Shown one piece after another: positions 11,225 through 23,076 of a stretch of 64,000 bases of DNA; position 1 is the stretch's first letter; the number at the start of each line of letters is the position of its first letter. Location of the stretch: contig MNCI01005975.1 of assembly GCA_015680685.1 (NCBI GenBank), positions 152,515 to 216,514 on the forward strand. Direction: 5' to 3'. Source of the stretch: Gnetum montanum. Lineage: Eukaryota; Streptophyta; Gnetopsida; Gnetales; Gnetaceae. The notes under the pieces are model-generated. The model had not been told where the DNA came from. It did no database searches and worked only from the letters and a program-made list of their open reading frames with translations. Position numbers and translations under genes: made by a program.

Positions 11225-12015
11225 GCTTGGTCATATCCCAAGTTGACTAGAATCGATCCAAGGATATGCTAGCATAGCATTTACACTAATCTATCCATGA
11301 AGCCAAGAAGGCAGCTGCAAAGATGGCTAAACCCCAAATTGAAGTAGATCATCAAGGAGGAAATAGAGTAACTTCTCAAGGTGGGGTTCATCTATCCCAT
11401 TACTGAGAGTGAGTGGGTTAGCCTACTCATAATTTTGCCAAAGAAAGATGGCAAGTGGTGGATTTTCATTTACTTTAGGTTGTTGAACATGGCAACATTT
11501 AAAGATCATTTTTCATTGCCATTTGTGGATCAAGTATTGGACACCATCTCTAGGCATTGTTATTATAGATTCTTGGATGGTTATAGTGGCTATAACCAAA
11601 TCCAAATTACACTAGATGATCAAGCCAAGACAACATTCATAAGTCTCTAGGGGACTTTTGCAACATTTCAACGTCTAGTCCTTAGCATCTTTCAGTAGTA
11701 GATTGGTAGTGGTATGGAAGTCTTCATGGATGACTTCTCCACCTATGGAGGTACATTTGAGTAAGCTTTGGATTTCCTTGAGTAAGTACTAAAAATATGT
11801 GTGAAAACAAATCTATGACTCAACTAGCAAAAGAGTCATCTCATGATCCAAGAAGGCATTGTATTGGGGCATTGAATTTCACAAGAAGGGATTGAGGTAG
11901 ACCTAGAAAAGATAAGGATCATCCAAGGAATAACATGGCAACCATAGATAGCTAAATATGTTCAATCATTCCTTAGACATACTAGCTACTATCGATGATT
12001 CATAGAGAATTTCTC
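11225..12015 (+). pseudogene. pol: Reverse transcriptase domain of element B
   Basis: RT copies element RNA into DNA. The domain is read from PRRQLQRWLNPKLK through VGFIYPITESEW, LPKKDGKWW (fingers) and FVDQVLDTISRHCYYRFLDG; the last contains the first catalytic Asp (FLDGYSGYNQI). The catalytic box reads GMEVFMDDFSTYG, the FMDD form usual in Athila/Tat elements. About 50 bp before ATFQRLV are missing relative to C, removing most of the segment that normally reads FGLCNAPATF. TAG codons replace Gln and Trp codons at many sites. It continues without a gap into RNase H. Confidence 0.85.
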
Positions 12016-12029
12016 TAAGATATCAAAGC

Positions 12030-12530
12030 TATTGGTCGAGCTTATGAAGAAAGATGCTTCATTCATCTAGACCAAGGAGTGTGAACATGCATTCTAATAG
12101 TTGAAGGAAAAACTCATAGAAACTCCAATTCTATGAGAACCAGACTAGTCCAAACCATTTCACATAATGATGGATGCATCTAATTATTCTTTGGTAGTGG
12201 TGCTTACGTAGTTGGACAATAAAAAACATCCATATTACATCCATTGTATGAGCCAAAGCATTGTAGGTGCATAGTTGAATTACACTACCACAAGGAAAGA
12301 ATTAATGGTACTGGTGTATGCTCTTGAAAAATTTAGGCACTAGGTGCTTGGTTATAAAGTATTTGTGCACATAGACCACAATGCCATCTGCTTCCTAATG
12401 AATAAGTTGACAGTGAGCCCTCATATCATATGGTGGCTTGTGATCTTGTAAGAATTTGATCTCATGATGGTAGATCAAAAAAGAATTGAGAACATGGTTT
12501 TTGACCACTTCTCTTGACTAAGATGGAATA
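12030..12530 (+). pseudogene. pol: RNase H domain of element B
   Basis: RNase H removes RNA from the RNA:DNA hybrid. Visible blocks are FHIMMDASNYSL (first acidic residue), LDNKKHPYYIHCMSQSI, the degraded RKELMVLVYALEKFRH (second acidic residue), HIDHNAICFLMNK (third) and WWLVIL-EFDLMMV. All three acidic positions are still coded, but stops interrupt the frame (for example near 12080, 12210 and 12450). It lies between RT and integrase as in all gypsy polyproteins. I see no second RNase H of the Tat type. Confidence 0.8.
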
Positions 12531-12699
12531 ATAAAGAGGAGGAGAGTCCACTCTCTGATCAATTTCTAGATGAACTCCTCTTTACAGGAGCAATAAATGC
12601 CCAAGTGCCTACAAAACCAACATGGTACAATGGCATCCTTACCTATCTTCTTATTTAGGAGATGCCACAAGATCTTGCCTTTAGAAAGAAGCAACAATT

Positions 12700-13850
12700 T
12701 CTTCATCAAGCCAAATACTTCATAGAAATCAATGAACACTTCTACAAGGTGTGAGTTGATGGTCTAATTTGTTGGTGTGTTTTGGATGAAGATCAACTAT
12801 GCATTCTCTAGGATTCTCACAAAGGGCCTTGTAGAGGCCACTATGTAGGGAGACACATGGCCATAAAAATCCTGATGGCAGGATACTATTGGCCTACAAT
12901 CTTTAGGGATGTCCACTAGTTCTTTCGATCTTGTAAACACTACCAATGAGATGGTGGAATGATCACACGAATGGAGAATCCTTAATAGTGGATTCAATCA
13001 CTGGGGTCCTTTGTCATATGAGGCATAGACTTCATGTGTCCCATCAGACCCATGTCTAATGGAAAGGCATATATCATTATAGCAGTCGACTAATACACAA
13101 AATGGGAAAAAGCAGTAGTTGTTATTGACTATACATCATCCACTACTACTAGATTTGTATAACAAAATTTTGTAAATAGGTTTGAAATGCCACATGCACT
13201 AATTTTTGAAAATGGGACTCATTTCAAAGGTGTTACTTTTAGAAAGTTGATGCAAAAATTGAAGGTTAAACATAAATTAACAACATTCTATCACCCCCCA
13301 AGCCAACGGTCAAGTAGAGGTAACCAACAGGAAGCTCATAAAGACCCTAACAAGGACCATCAGCAAATATAGGAAATATTGGAGTACAAAACTCAATGAT
13401 GTCCTTTAGTGTATGAAAAACTTCCAACACTCTTGATTCAATCCAAGCTCCGTACACTCTCAACAGCCTATGACTTGAATCTTAATCTAAGTCTAGCACA
13501 AAAAGAAAGATTTATCAATCTTAACATACTAGATGAAAATGAATTAGCAGCCCTATATTTGAATGAGGTGCACAAGGCATTTAACAAGTAACATCATTAC
13601 CTCAAAATACGAAAAGTGAAATTTCAATTGGGAGACAAGATTCTCTACTAGAACCCCACACACATACCTAGGAAGATAAAATTCCAAACATTGTGGAAGG
13701 AACCTTATATAATAGATCATCCTTTTCCTCTAGGGTCATGTTAATCTATAAGGTTGAAAGCCCAAATAAAAAGTAGTTGGTCAACATCCAAGTGAAACCT
13801 TTCCTAGAATCAAGACAAGCAAGTGCAACTACCACCTCAATGGATGGACA
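12700..13850 (+). pseudogene. pol: Integrase of element B
   Basis: Integrase inserts the DNA copy. An HHCC-type N-terminal finger is partly kept (SHKGPCRGHYVGRHMA ... SCKHYQ, about 12815-12955). The catalytic core shows GIDFMCP for the first Asp. The second-Asp box reads LIFENGTHF, with Glu where Asp is expected. A one-base shift in the NGQVEV region splits the third box. The C-terminal part (YDLNLNLSLAQKERF, LDENELAALYLNEVHKAF, KVKFQLGDKIL) is recognisable and matches C and D. The protein cannot be active. Confidence 0.8.
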
Positions 13851-13854
13851 ACCA

Positions 13855-15937
13855 CATTCAATTTTTTGGATCTCCTCCCTCCAACTCAGTCGTGGGGGAT
13901 ACGGTTGTCCGTGCTAACTATCCATATGGCCTCTAAATTTTTCTACTTTTTATTTTCCACATTTTTGAATTTACAAGTTATTTATTTTACAAATTTTTGA
14001 TTTTTGATTTTTTTTATTTTACATCATTTTTTGTTCTACACCATCGTTAGTACATTTAAATCTTTCTTGGATAATCTACACTTTCTTATATATTTTACTT
14101 TGTTTAGTTTCACTGTGAATTTTCATTATTTTTGCTAATAAAAGTGCTTCATTACCACAGGACACAATGTCACTATTATTGGTTACTAATGATGGCTTGT
14201 GCTTAATGTGTGATTATTAATTTCTAGTTTTCATTTTTAAATTCTGGTGTCTGATGACTATGACATGGTTTATTTTTCATGAAAAAAGCTATGAGTCCAT
14301 GTCATCCATGCATCCAACAAACTCTATGGTTTTCCTTGTTTTGGAAGTTTGAGATCCCTTCCATTAAAGAAAATTTTAATCAATTGGTGACCTTGGTAGC
14401 TTTTGGAATTGGGAAGGATTCAAAGGTTTGTATAGGGTGTGACTTTAAGGGGACTCAATACTCTTTGTACTCTTCTACTTACTTAAGTGCTTGAGTGTTT
14501 TTCATGAACTTCTTACTGTTCCATTTCAACCACTAATAGGAAGTCAAATAAAGTCTTTGCATGGTGTGGTTTTCATCCAAAAAAATTCAAAATTCAAAAA
14601 CACAAAAAAAAAACATGATGGGAATTCAAACCATATCCCTTAGAAAAATAAACAAGCTACAAGCACTATTTATGGGACTAGAAAGACATGCATACATGCT
14701 TGAATGTCCCCTCTAACTAAGGCCCTCTCTTACTTCCTACTTTTCTCTTCCTCTCTTTATGGAATAGTGATTGTTTTGTGGGAGCACTCTCATGTCTCAA
14801 GGGGGTGTATCGGTCTTGGAGTGGCAATGAAAAGTCACTAAAAGAGGCTGGTTTTTGTCTAGACTAAAGATGGATCTTCTCAAGTCATTTTAAATACAAA
14901 CCTCACAAGGGACTTCTTACGACCTCAATTTGGGATTCCATCCCACCTTCTTAGTCATCCATTTATGCTGTCATAACTCACCTCACCACTAGTTTCTATG
15001 TTATGCTCAATGTCTTATTTTGATGTGTTGGAATTCTTAGCTTGGTTCTTTGGATTGGCCCTTAACTTTCCATGACCATTAATCAACTCTGGGGCCCATG
15101 GACTCTTTAGTTGAGGTTGTGCAAGGGCAAGAAGGACATGTGCCTATTATGGGAAGGATTCACTTGCATATCGTTTTTCTTGGTTAGTTAAGTTCCTTAC
15201 CTTAGACATTGTTATGATTCTATCTTTCACATATTTCATTATGTTTCCTACTCAATGCTCCTTAAACCTCTCATTAAATTTATTCTCCACATAATTTTCT
15301 CAATTTTCTAAATTTCTAAGCTCCAAAATCTCTTCTACTATTTTCATCTTGTTCATCACTTTTTGGGCTTCCATTTGATCCAAATTTCACTCAAAAACTC
15401 CTTATATTTTAAAATTTTTAACCAAGTTAATAGATGTCTATGGTGATCAACAACTACGTTGACGAGGCCTCATCAATGCATGTCAAAAACTCTATATATA
15501 CTACTGCATACTTTGCAATTTTTTAACATTTTCTTCATAACACAATAGTAGTTTTTGCCATTTTTTAGAACCAATAACTTCAAAGCCATTTGTCCAAATC
15601 ACTTTGTTCTTTAATCATACAACTACCAAAGGTAAGCCCTTAGTTGTGGGGGTCACAAACCTTAAGGCTTCCAATGAAATTTTGTAAAATGTTTTCTAAC
15701 TCCCCCAAAGGGTTAATGAATACAATGATATGAAACCATCAAATTTTGAGAGTTAACCATTCCAACACCCTCTAAAATTACTTGTTAACTTAAAAAATAT
15801 AAAAAATAATGATTAAAATTTATTAAATTATCCATAATCACAACTTAGCCAAGTGTAACTATCCTAAGGAGATAAGATATCCTAATTGTTTATTGTTACA
15901 CAACAATTGCTAACCTATGGTCATGTTGTGATTACAT
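13855..15937 (+). other. Conserved noncoding region between integrase and the 3' ORF of element B
   Basis: No gene is present. In order it holds a polypurine-like CAGTCGTGGGGGATACGG (about 13888), T-rich words, AGGGTGTGACTTTAAGGGGAC (near 14435, conserved in A, C and G), GTCTTTGCATGGTGTGGTT (near 14550), GGGAAGGATTCACTTGCAT (near 15150), a U3-like repeat with a TATA box (15441-15500) and a second polypurine-like TTAGTTGTGGGGGTC (near 15640). The order is the same in A, C and G. Confidence 0.65.
15441..15500 (+). promoter_or_regulatory. Candidate internal U3-like promoter before the 3' ORF of element B
   Basis: GACGAGGCCTCATCAATGCA at 15461-15480 matches 17 of 20 bases of the U3 repeat of its own 5' LTR at 7411-7430. 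A TATATATA box follows at 15493-15500, about 440 bp before the third-ORF ATG. The layout copies the LTR U3. Promoter activity is inference. Confidence 0.5.
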
Positions 15938-18649
15938 ATGACAAAAAGATTGAAATGACTATAGCAGGGAGGACCCCCACAACTGAGGGAGAAATGGCCT
16001 AGAACTAGATGGGGCCAACAAGAATAAGCCCAGGGGCTACCAAAGGCAACCCATGCAACGGGACCTCTTCAAGAGAAGCCTGAAGTGGAATTTGTTTGAC
16101 AAATTCTTGAAGAAGAAGTTCCATCAAAATAATCATAGTAAGGGGAAGCACCAAGATCCATACCAAGGTTTGAAGTCATCACTTATAGTGGAGAATGGTG
16201 CATGTGAGAGATGTATCTCTTCTAGAACAATAGAAGGCCAAGCTCCATAATGAAAATCAAGGATATTCAAGTGTCCTACTTGGCTAAAGCTATTGCACAA
16301 GCACTAGGGTTGCCTGATACTGGGACATAATTGGCAAAGCTATCAACACAAGGTGATCCTAATGCCAAAAAGGAGTGGACTTAGTGGTGTTATGGGGTCA
16401 ACCATAAGGAATACAACATGCTCACATTGATGAAACACATATACTTCAAAATCACAGCTTATCACCTCAATCCAACGATGATGTCCAACAAGGTGATTAC
16501 CTTTTCCACCCAACCATGTGCTATTCTAGGTGGGAGATTTCTAGAAAACCTTTCAATAACTAATCTATTTAGAGATTGAAAAGTGCTTTAAAGAGAATGA
16601 ACATGGAAGGAAAATCCTACCTTTCCCATGCCTCATCCAAAAACTTTGCAAAAGGGTATAGATCATCTACTATGCAATTGACACAACTAGGCATGCTCGT
16701 TTGGCCTTGTGGTCTAAAATAATGAAGGACAAGACACCTGTCGTAACTCAAGAAGAGGAGCAGTAGCCGCCACCTCCACTGCCTACTCAAGAAACAATAA
16801 TGGAGTTCCATGTAGCCATTGAGCACTTGTGCAAAATCTGAGAGCAACTCTTATGTGAGCAGGAGAAACGTGTAGGAATGAGTGGTGTGGACCCATCTGT
16901 ATATCAACTAAAAATGAGTCATCTTAATGAGCTAGCTTAGACAATTAGCTAGATGGAAAGAGGTGGGCCAATATTCTCTGTCCAATAGACATTTTCCCAT
17001 GAGGTTAGATCCCAATGCCCAAGAGTTGACAGTGTCGTTATCTCAACATCATTTATTCCCAAAAACCTCTAGGAATGTTGCCTCCTTTTCACTAAATTTG
17101 GAGGAAGGTGAGGATGCAACTGTATTAGTGATGCAGAACCCAAGGTAGGAGATTACTATTGCAGTAGTAACTAATCAAATTGTTGAAGTACTTAATGCAC
17201 CTGTAGCATCTATACCAAACATATTTGCACTCTAAGATGTGCAAATGTTTGCAGGCATGGTTAATGCAAGATTGAATGTAGCCCAGCATGAAGAGTTGCT
17301 AGATCGATTGGTGAGGATCGTGTAACTAATTCTAGAAATCCTTGATTTCTTGAAAAAAATTATTGCAACCTAGTCAAAGTTGTTGGACACAAATGGTAAG
17401 TGCATCATCCTAGAGGGGCAACTTTAAACAACCCAAGAAAAAAACTAATGCTTGGCTATGGAAGTTGTTAAACTATGTGCTTGTTTTTTTGAACATGTGC
17501 TCCTTAGCTCAACAACAACTAGAGATGAAGCTTTTCAACAGCTTCAAGAATGACTAAAGCTTGCTAAGTAGGAAATGGTAATGACCATCTTCAACTAGTT
17601 TATAGTAGAACCAAAAACCTACTTGGTTTAGATGCATTAAAAAAATAAATCATTAACCACTGAAAATCATTGTCTATGCAATGTTGATACACAGAAACAA
17701 CAGATGTAGGAATTCATTCATCAATAGTAGGAGTAGCTCACCAAGGTAAACACAAAACTAAGGAAATTGATCATAGAAAATCAAAATCTATCTGTTAAGT
17801 TTTGTGTTTCTATGGAAATTCAAAGCCTTACTCTAGAAGTCTACCACTGAGATTGTTGCCTAGAAAAATGAAGCTCTTAAGTTTGAAAGAGTTAAAAATT
17901 ACTATAGAGACCAGGTTGGCTTGCAGAAGGAGGCAAATGATAAACATATTCAAATGGCTAAGGCAAAAGTAAACGAAGCCCTCCAATAACTCAAGTAAGG
18001 AAGAGAAGTATGGAAACCCATTATTTATGGGATTGATGCCTATAACAAAGAGAATATTCACCTAAAGGATTTGTAAATTGAAGAAATGATAGAATACATG
18101 GAATTGGCTAATCTCCACTATGCAAACTTGGCGATGCTAACTGTTAAGAAAATGTAGTCAAAACTTGAGAAGCAAGTGACCAACTCGTACTTGCTATATG
18201 AGGTTGAGTTCAAGCACCATAATGACAGCAAGCAAAAGCTTGAGACAATAACTGTGGAACTTGAATTTCTCAAGGCATAATTCACAGATCAATGATCAAC
18301 TGCTAAGAACTTGGCCAAGAGAATGAATGATTGTTATGAGCTGAAAGACATAGTTAAGATGTTCGACATTGAGTGCAAACAATTTTTTGCCTAGTTCATC
18401 AATGCTAAGGAGCTATTTTTAATGATTCCTTATCCTTGATATGTGTTTGTTTCTATGCACATTGGCAAAGCTGTGTGGATGGTGCTTGATCCCAAGAGTA
18501 AGAAGGAGAAAATGAAGGCATTGTTGGATGCCTTTCACCTTCCACCAAAAGTTGTAATAATAGTAGGATAGCCATAGCCATTGCATGTGCTTGAAGTCAA
18601 TGAAGGTCCCTCAAAACCTCAAGAGCCACCACTGCCTAGGACTATCTGA
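15938..18649 (+). pseudogene. Third (3') ORF of element B: plant-transposon-protein-like domain plus coiled coil
   Basis: A broken but nearly full-length copy of about 900 codons. The start aligns with the ATG of A, C and D, though the preceding AG is changed to AT. The basic Gln-rich N-terminus is followed by a central domain (AIAQALGLPDTG, YGVNHKEYNMLT, FKITAYHLNPT, PCAILGGRFLENL), then TFPMPHPKTLQK. This order resembles the 'putative plant transposon protein' domain that accompanies Athila-like elements in plants. Long Lys/Glu/Gln-rich helices follow (about 17250-18400), then IPYP near 18425, a DPKSKKEKMKALLDAFHLPP block and the end EPPLPRTI. No clear membrane segment or signal peptide is seen, which argues against an env protein. 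The role is unknown. Confidence 0.7.
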
Positions 18650-18875
18650 CCTTCTCCACCAACTTCATGCCATCAAAGAAAGTTTCATCCAATTTTAAAG
18701 AGTCATGTCATGATGTTCAACTCTGTGTCATAAACACCATAATTTTTGTAATGTATTGATTTGTACACTCAGGCACTTACTTTTGTTAAGTCAATTGGTT
18801 TTTGTTTTGTCAAGAGTTAATCAATAATCCCATACCTTTCCAATTTTGTAAAAGAACTCAAGGATAAGTTTTCAT

Positions 18876-18890
18876 TCAAGCATGGGGGTA
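18876..18890 (+). promoter_or_regulatory. Polypurine-like plus-strand priming site of element B
   Basis: TTCAAGCATGGGGGTA directly precedes the 3' LTR. The same CATGGGGGTA word stands before the 3' LTRs of C and G and, with one base less, of A. Confidence 0.65.
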
Positions 18891-19809
18891 TGATGGATCA
18901 TGGTTGGTTTTGTTGATTAGGCCTCATCGATGTGGCCCTGTCAATTGGGCCTCGTCGATACAGCCCCATCAATGCATCATTTGTTGCATCTACGCAACCC
19001 AGTCAATGTTGGGTCCATTTTTTGCTATAAATACATCCTCACCAGCTACATTTATGGCATCAAATTCATAGTAGTAGCAGAGATCTTGTAGTTTTTCTAT
19101 TTGAAAGTTAAAATATTTTTCCCAAGTGCCCATACTAGGAGTCATTAAGTGTATAGATCTTTATTTGAGCATTGTTGTACCTAAGCATGACAATGTGTAC
19201 GAAAATAAAGATGAGCTTCTTAATAGATCTTGCAGCATTCTAGATAGTTTAGATATTTATTTATGAATTCAATGTTTTCAATTATCTATCTAATGTTTTT
19301 CAATAATTAAGCTAATGAGGTAATTAAGAAAGATAAGCTAGATAGATTAATTACATAAGTACGACCACTTCGATTGTAACACACATCCGCTTGGTAATCC
19401 CAGCAACATTATTGCTTGGTATGCCCAATAACATAGCACTTGGTAATCTAGCAGTGGATACATGGGTTCAAGACATGTATGGAAAGTGGGACTGGATGCG
19501 TATGTTAGGGTTTGTTAGAGATTAGTTAGTTAGTTAAATCAAATTAGTCATTAACTACTTTATCTCTCTTTTCAAGCACCAAGGAATTTAAAATATAAAA
19601 TGATAAAAATCATATCTTTAGATTACACTTAACCATACCCTTGAGCTTCACAAGTGTAATTGAGAAGACAAAAAATGACCTTAGGGAAAGATTCACTTCA
19701 TAGAAGACTAGTGCACCAAAAACTATAAAGTCCATGGAATTCAACTAGATCACGTGTGAACGCCTTGTGATTCGTATGGTTGGGCATAGGGGTACCTCAC
19801 CACTCATCA
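18891..19809 (+). mobile_element. 3' LTR of element B
   Basis: 919 bp from TGATGGATC to ACTCATCA, co-linear with the 5' LTR (920 bp) but clearly diverged, so insertion is old. It has the 14-bp U3 units (for example CATCGATGTGGCCCTGTC), TATAAATA at 19026-19033, AATAAA and the U5 repeats. Confidence 0.9.
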
Positions 19810-19814
19810 CTTTC

Positions 19815-20584
19815 CTCAATATTTTTAAAGTAAAATAATATATATTTTATAAATTTATTGACTTAACAAGTTCTATGCCTAAGAGTTTCTACCTTTATAC
19901 AATTTGAAATCATTATTCCATCTTACCACCATTGTTTAAAAGCAAGACATTATTATTGTTTGATGATTAACTTACGAATAATAATGATTACCTTTTAAAA
20001 AAACTTACTATGTGACCAAAAATATTTTTTATGGTACTAAAATTGATGCATTATAAACAATTTTTAATACTAGTAATTATTAGATAAGAAAATTAAAATG
20101 GTGGTAAAAAATGAAATATATTAAATAGTAATTGCATAGCTTTGTGAAAAATTTTTAATTGTAATTACATATAAATGAAGTCAAAATAAATAAATTTTCT
20201 TTTCTTTCATTTATATTTCACCAATTTTGATAGGCTACTTCAACAATGGTAAACCCATCTATGCATCATAATATATGGGACCATTTAATCCCATCTTTTT
20301 AACATAAGCAAAGGAATCTTCTTAACATGTGAGTTATTGTGGAAGAGCTTTCGAATGTCATGTGCTAAAATATAGCAGCATAGATTAAGTATAAGCTTAG
20401 TAATGATGGTAGGATTGTGATGAAGATTAATTCATAAGTCTTCTAGCTAAGGGCAGCAAAGACCGTAGAGGATGTGGCAAAGACAAGTGAGATGTTGGAG
20501 GATGAACAAAGAAGAAAAATAGGCAAAGGAATCAGCTTTTTAGTTGTAGTTGGGCTTACCTATTAGTCTTTTATTAAGGGTTTT
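19815..20584. other. Spacer between elements B and D, no gene seen
   Basis: AT-rich sequence continuing the pre-insertion DNA at 7386. No ORF of note, no repeat and no structural RNA could be recognised. Confidence 0.4.
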
Positions 20585-20676
20585 GGAACTTGAAATAAGT
20601 CAAACATAGATACACCCCAAGATTTATAGAATTTTATAACTCAATGTTACCTAGTAGAATTGAACCAGTGACCTGG
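20585..20676 (-). mobile_element. tRNA-derived SINE, 3' half (interrupted by element D)
   Basis: On the minus strand this reads a B-box-like GGTTCAATTC (20657-20666), then GTAACATTGAGTTATAAA and a tail ending GTTCCAAAACCC, which matches the SINE at 52855-52987. The 5' half with the A box lies at 52489-52530, on the far side of element D. Confidence 0.65.
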
Positions 20677-21565
20677 TGATGAGTGGTGAAGTAATCCAAC
20701 ACCCAACCATACAAGTTATGAGTGTTCACACATAGCTCGATCGTAATCCATGGATGAGGTAATGTGATTATGCTAGTAATTGGTTTAATTTTGTGATTTT
20801 TATCTTCCCACGTGAGCTAGTAAAATCTATGTGTATGGTTTAACTCACAGTGAGGTGTATGATAACTGATGTTGTGTAGGCCATCTTACTTCGAGTAAAC
20901 ATAAGGTAAATGGAAGTGGTTCTTAAGTCTAAGGAAAATGGTAAATGAATCTAGTCTATCTTAGGTGATGGATATCAATTCTTGATTCTTTGCACACATT
21001 TTGGACTTATGTAATCATTACTGAGATTACCAAGTACTTAGCTACTAGGTGAATCAAGCTATACTACTACTGGGTTACCAAACAATCACACTTTACGCTC
21101 AGAATCAGTCGTATCCATTTTGCTTAAGAACAATAAAAGTAAAATTCATAGAAAAATAAATAGTAACTACAAAAATAGTAATTAGTAGGCTAAGTGAAAA
21201 TAGTAAACATTATTTAATTAAATAATAAAGAAACTAAGTGGATGCTGCAATGGTAAAAAGTAATCTCGATCTTTATTTCTGTTCACACTTGTATTCAAGT
21301 ACATGATGCTTGAATAAAGAATTTGTACAATCACTCAACACCACATTGTGGATGTACACTCTATTACTAAACTACAAAAATAAACTACAATATTTTCGAT
21401 AAGGTTGGAATGAAATTATTCATCGACCATGCACTTAAGTATCATATTTATAGAAAGGCACGTGTGGTATGATATCAGATATTCGATGTCACATCATAGG
21501 CTTTGATGTCAAATATGCGATATCGTGACTTCGATATCATAGTCGGTTAAAAAAATGATTTATCA
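20677..21565 (-). mobile_element. 3' LTR of element D (U3 type with GATATC)
   Basis: Left edge TGATGAGT, right edge TTTATCA; on the minus strand it begins TGATAAATC. U3 has GATATC at 21533-21538, 21519-21524 and 21471-21476, with variants between. The TATA box (minus TATAAATA) is at 21445-21452. The polypurine-like site just outside (minus GTTGTGGATGTA) is decayed. Confidence 0.85.
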
Positions 21566-21768
21566 TACATCCACAACTAACTAAAAACTCATCCTTGAGT
21601 TAAAACAAAATGAGGATGGAATTCCTTATAAAATTGGGAGCTAGATGTACATGATACTAACTACTATATACATTACTCTTGAAAGCTGCTGTGGTCTTTA
21701 CAAAATTAACACAAGATATGAGATGGAAAATTTAACAAAAAATAAATCTAGTGAAGCTTGATGTAGCC

Positions 21769-21973
21769 TTATGTAGTTCCTGGTGGTGGTGGCTCCTCCA
21801 TTAATTACTTTCCCTTGTCATTAAGCTTCTAGAATTTGTATCGTACCAAGAGTACCTGAAGTTTTTCCTCTTTCATTCTTAGGTCATGTTGCATTCATAC
21901 TTACTATGCAATGTGTGATGGAGTTGGTACATCCCACAGGCACGATAGTTGTAGAAACATCTAATTTTCCTTA
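21769..21973 (-). pseudogene. C-terminal end of the 3' ORF of element D (cut off by element C)
   Basis: Minus-strand sequence coding the conserved end EPPPPGTT followed by TAA (21769-21771), with the preceding Lys-rich part at about 21800-21968. The rest of the ORF resumes at 40826 on the other side of element C. Bases 21969-21973 (CCTTA) are the left copy of C's target duplication. 21572-21768 is the noncoding 3' end between the stop and the LTR. Confidence 0.7.
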
Positions 21974-22923
21974 TGATGAATAGTCATTATGTTGCATCAA
22001 TGGGCCCCCATTGACGTGGCTTCGTCAATGGGCCCCCATTGATATAGCCCCATCTATGTGGTGTTGCCTCATCAATGGGGCTACATTAACGTAGTGTTCT
22101 ATGTCTATGGAGCCCTATCAACATAGCTCCACAATAAAGTTTATAAATACGCACTCACCAACCATGTTTATGGGGTGTCAAGTCATAGTTGTAGCCAATC
22201 TATTGCAATTTCTTTTTTCCAAAGTTAGAATATTTCCCAAGTGCCCATATAAGTAGTTCTTGAGTGTACATAACTCTATTTGAGTACTACTATACCTAAT
22301 CATGGTAGTGTGTGTGGCAATAAATATGAGCTTTGTGATAAACCTTGCAGCACTTTGGCTAGCTTAAATATTTTGTTTATGCATTTAATGTTTTTGGTAG
22401 TTTTGTTAAATGCTTTATGTAATTAAGCTAAGTTAAGCGAGCTAGGCTAAATAGTAATTAATTAAATACATAAGTATGACCACTTCAAGCATAAACACAT
22501 ATTTTCTTGGTAATCCTAGTAGTGCTATTGCTTGGTTCATCTAGTAGCATAGTGCTTGGTAATCCTAGTAGTGGATACGTGGGTTCAGGACGTGTATAGA
22601 AAGTGGAACCAGATGCTTATATTAGGATTAGTTAGAGATTAATTAATTAGTTAAATTAGTTATTAAATTACTTCATTGCTCTACTTTAAGCACCAAAAAT
22701 ATAAAACATGAAATAATAAAAATCATATGCCTTGATTACACTTAACCATGCCTTTGTACATCACAAGTGTAATTGGGAAGACAATGAATGACTATTAGGG
22801 CAAAGTTCATTTCCTAGAAAACTAGTGTATCAAAAGACATAGAGTTTCTAGAATTTGACCGAATCAAGTGTGAATGCTTCGTGATTTGTATGGTTGAGAG
22901 TAGGGGTACTCGACTGCTCATCA
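21974..22923 (+). mobile_element. 5' LTR of element C
   Basis: TGATGAATAG to CTGCTCATCA. U3 has the 14-bp GCC/CAT array (about 21997-22120); TATAAATA is at 22142-22149. U5 has three TTGGTAATCCTAGTAG-type boxes at about 22508, 22532 and 22556. Confidence 0.92.
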
Positions 22924-22924
22924 T

Positions 22925-22942
22925 TGGCACTATTGACAAGGA
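22925..22942 (+). promoter_or_regulatory. Primer binding site of element C, tRNA-Asp type
   Basis: TGGCACTATTGACAAGGA, one base after the LTR. It matches TGGCGCCGTTGCCGGGGA apart from transitions. Confidence 0.8.
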
Positions 22943-23076
22943 CTCTTTTTTTTGAAACATGTGCTATCTACGGTTAGTGAACATCATAAACATCGTTGGA
23001 TGAACCCTAAGGTCAAAATCATTCTCATAAATAATATAATCACAAAAGCACACTAATATCTTATTTTTATTACAAA

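Larger units (their letters stand above)
7387..19809 (+). mobile_element. Element B, complete Ty3/gypsy (Athila/Tat-type) retrotransposon
   Basis: Two direct LTRs (7387-8306 and 18891-19809) bound a 12.4-kb unit read left to right: PBS, gag, RT, RNase H, integrase, a noncoding block, a third ORF and a polypurine-like motif. Flanking 5-mers are CTTTT on the left and CTTTC on the right, a 4/5 match that suits an old target duplication. Assignment to the Athila/Tat branch rests on the tRNA-Asp-type PBS, the VFMDDF motif and the extra ORF after integrase. The protease region present in C, D and G is missing, and every ORF is broken, so the element is dead. Confidence 0.9.
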
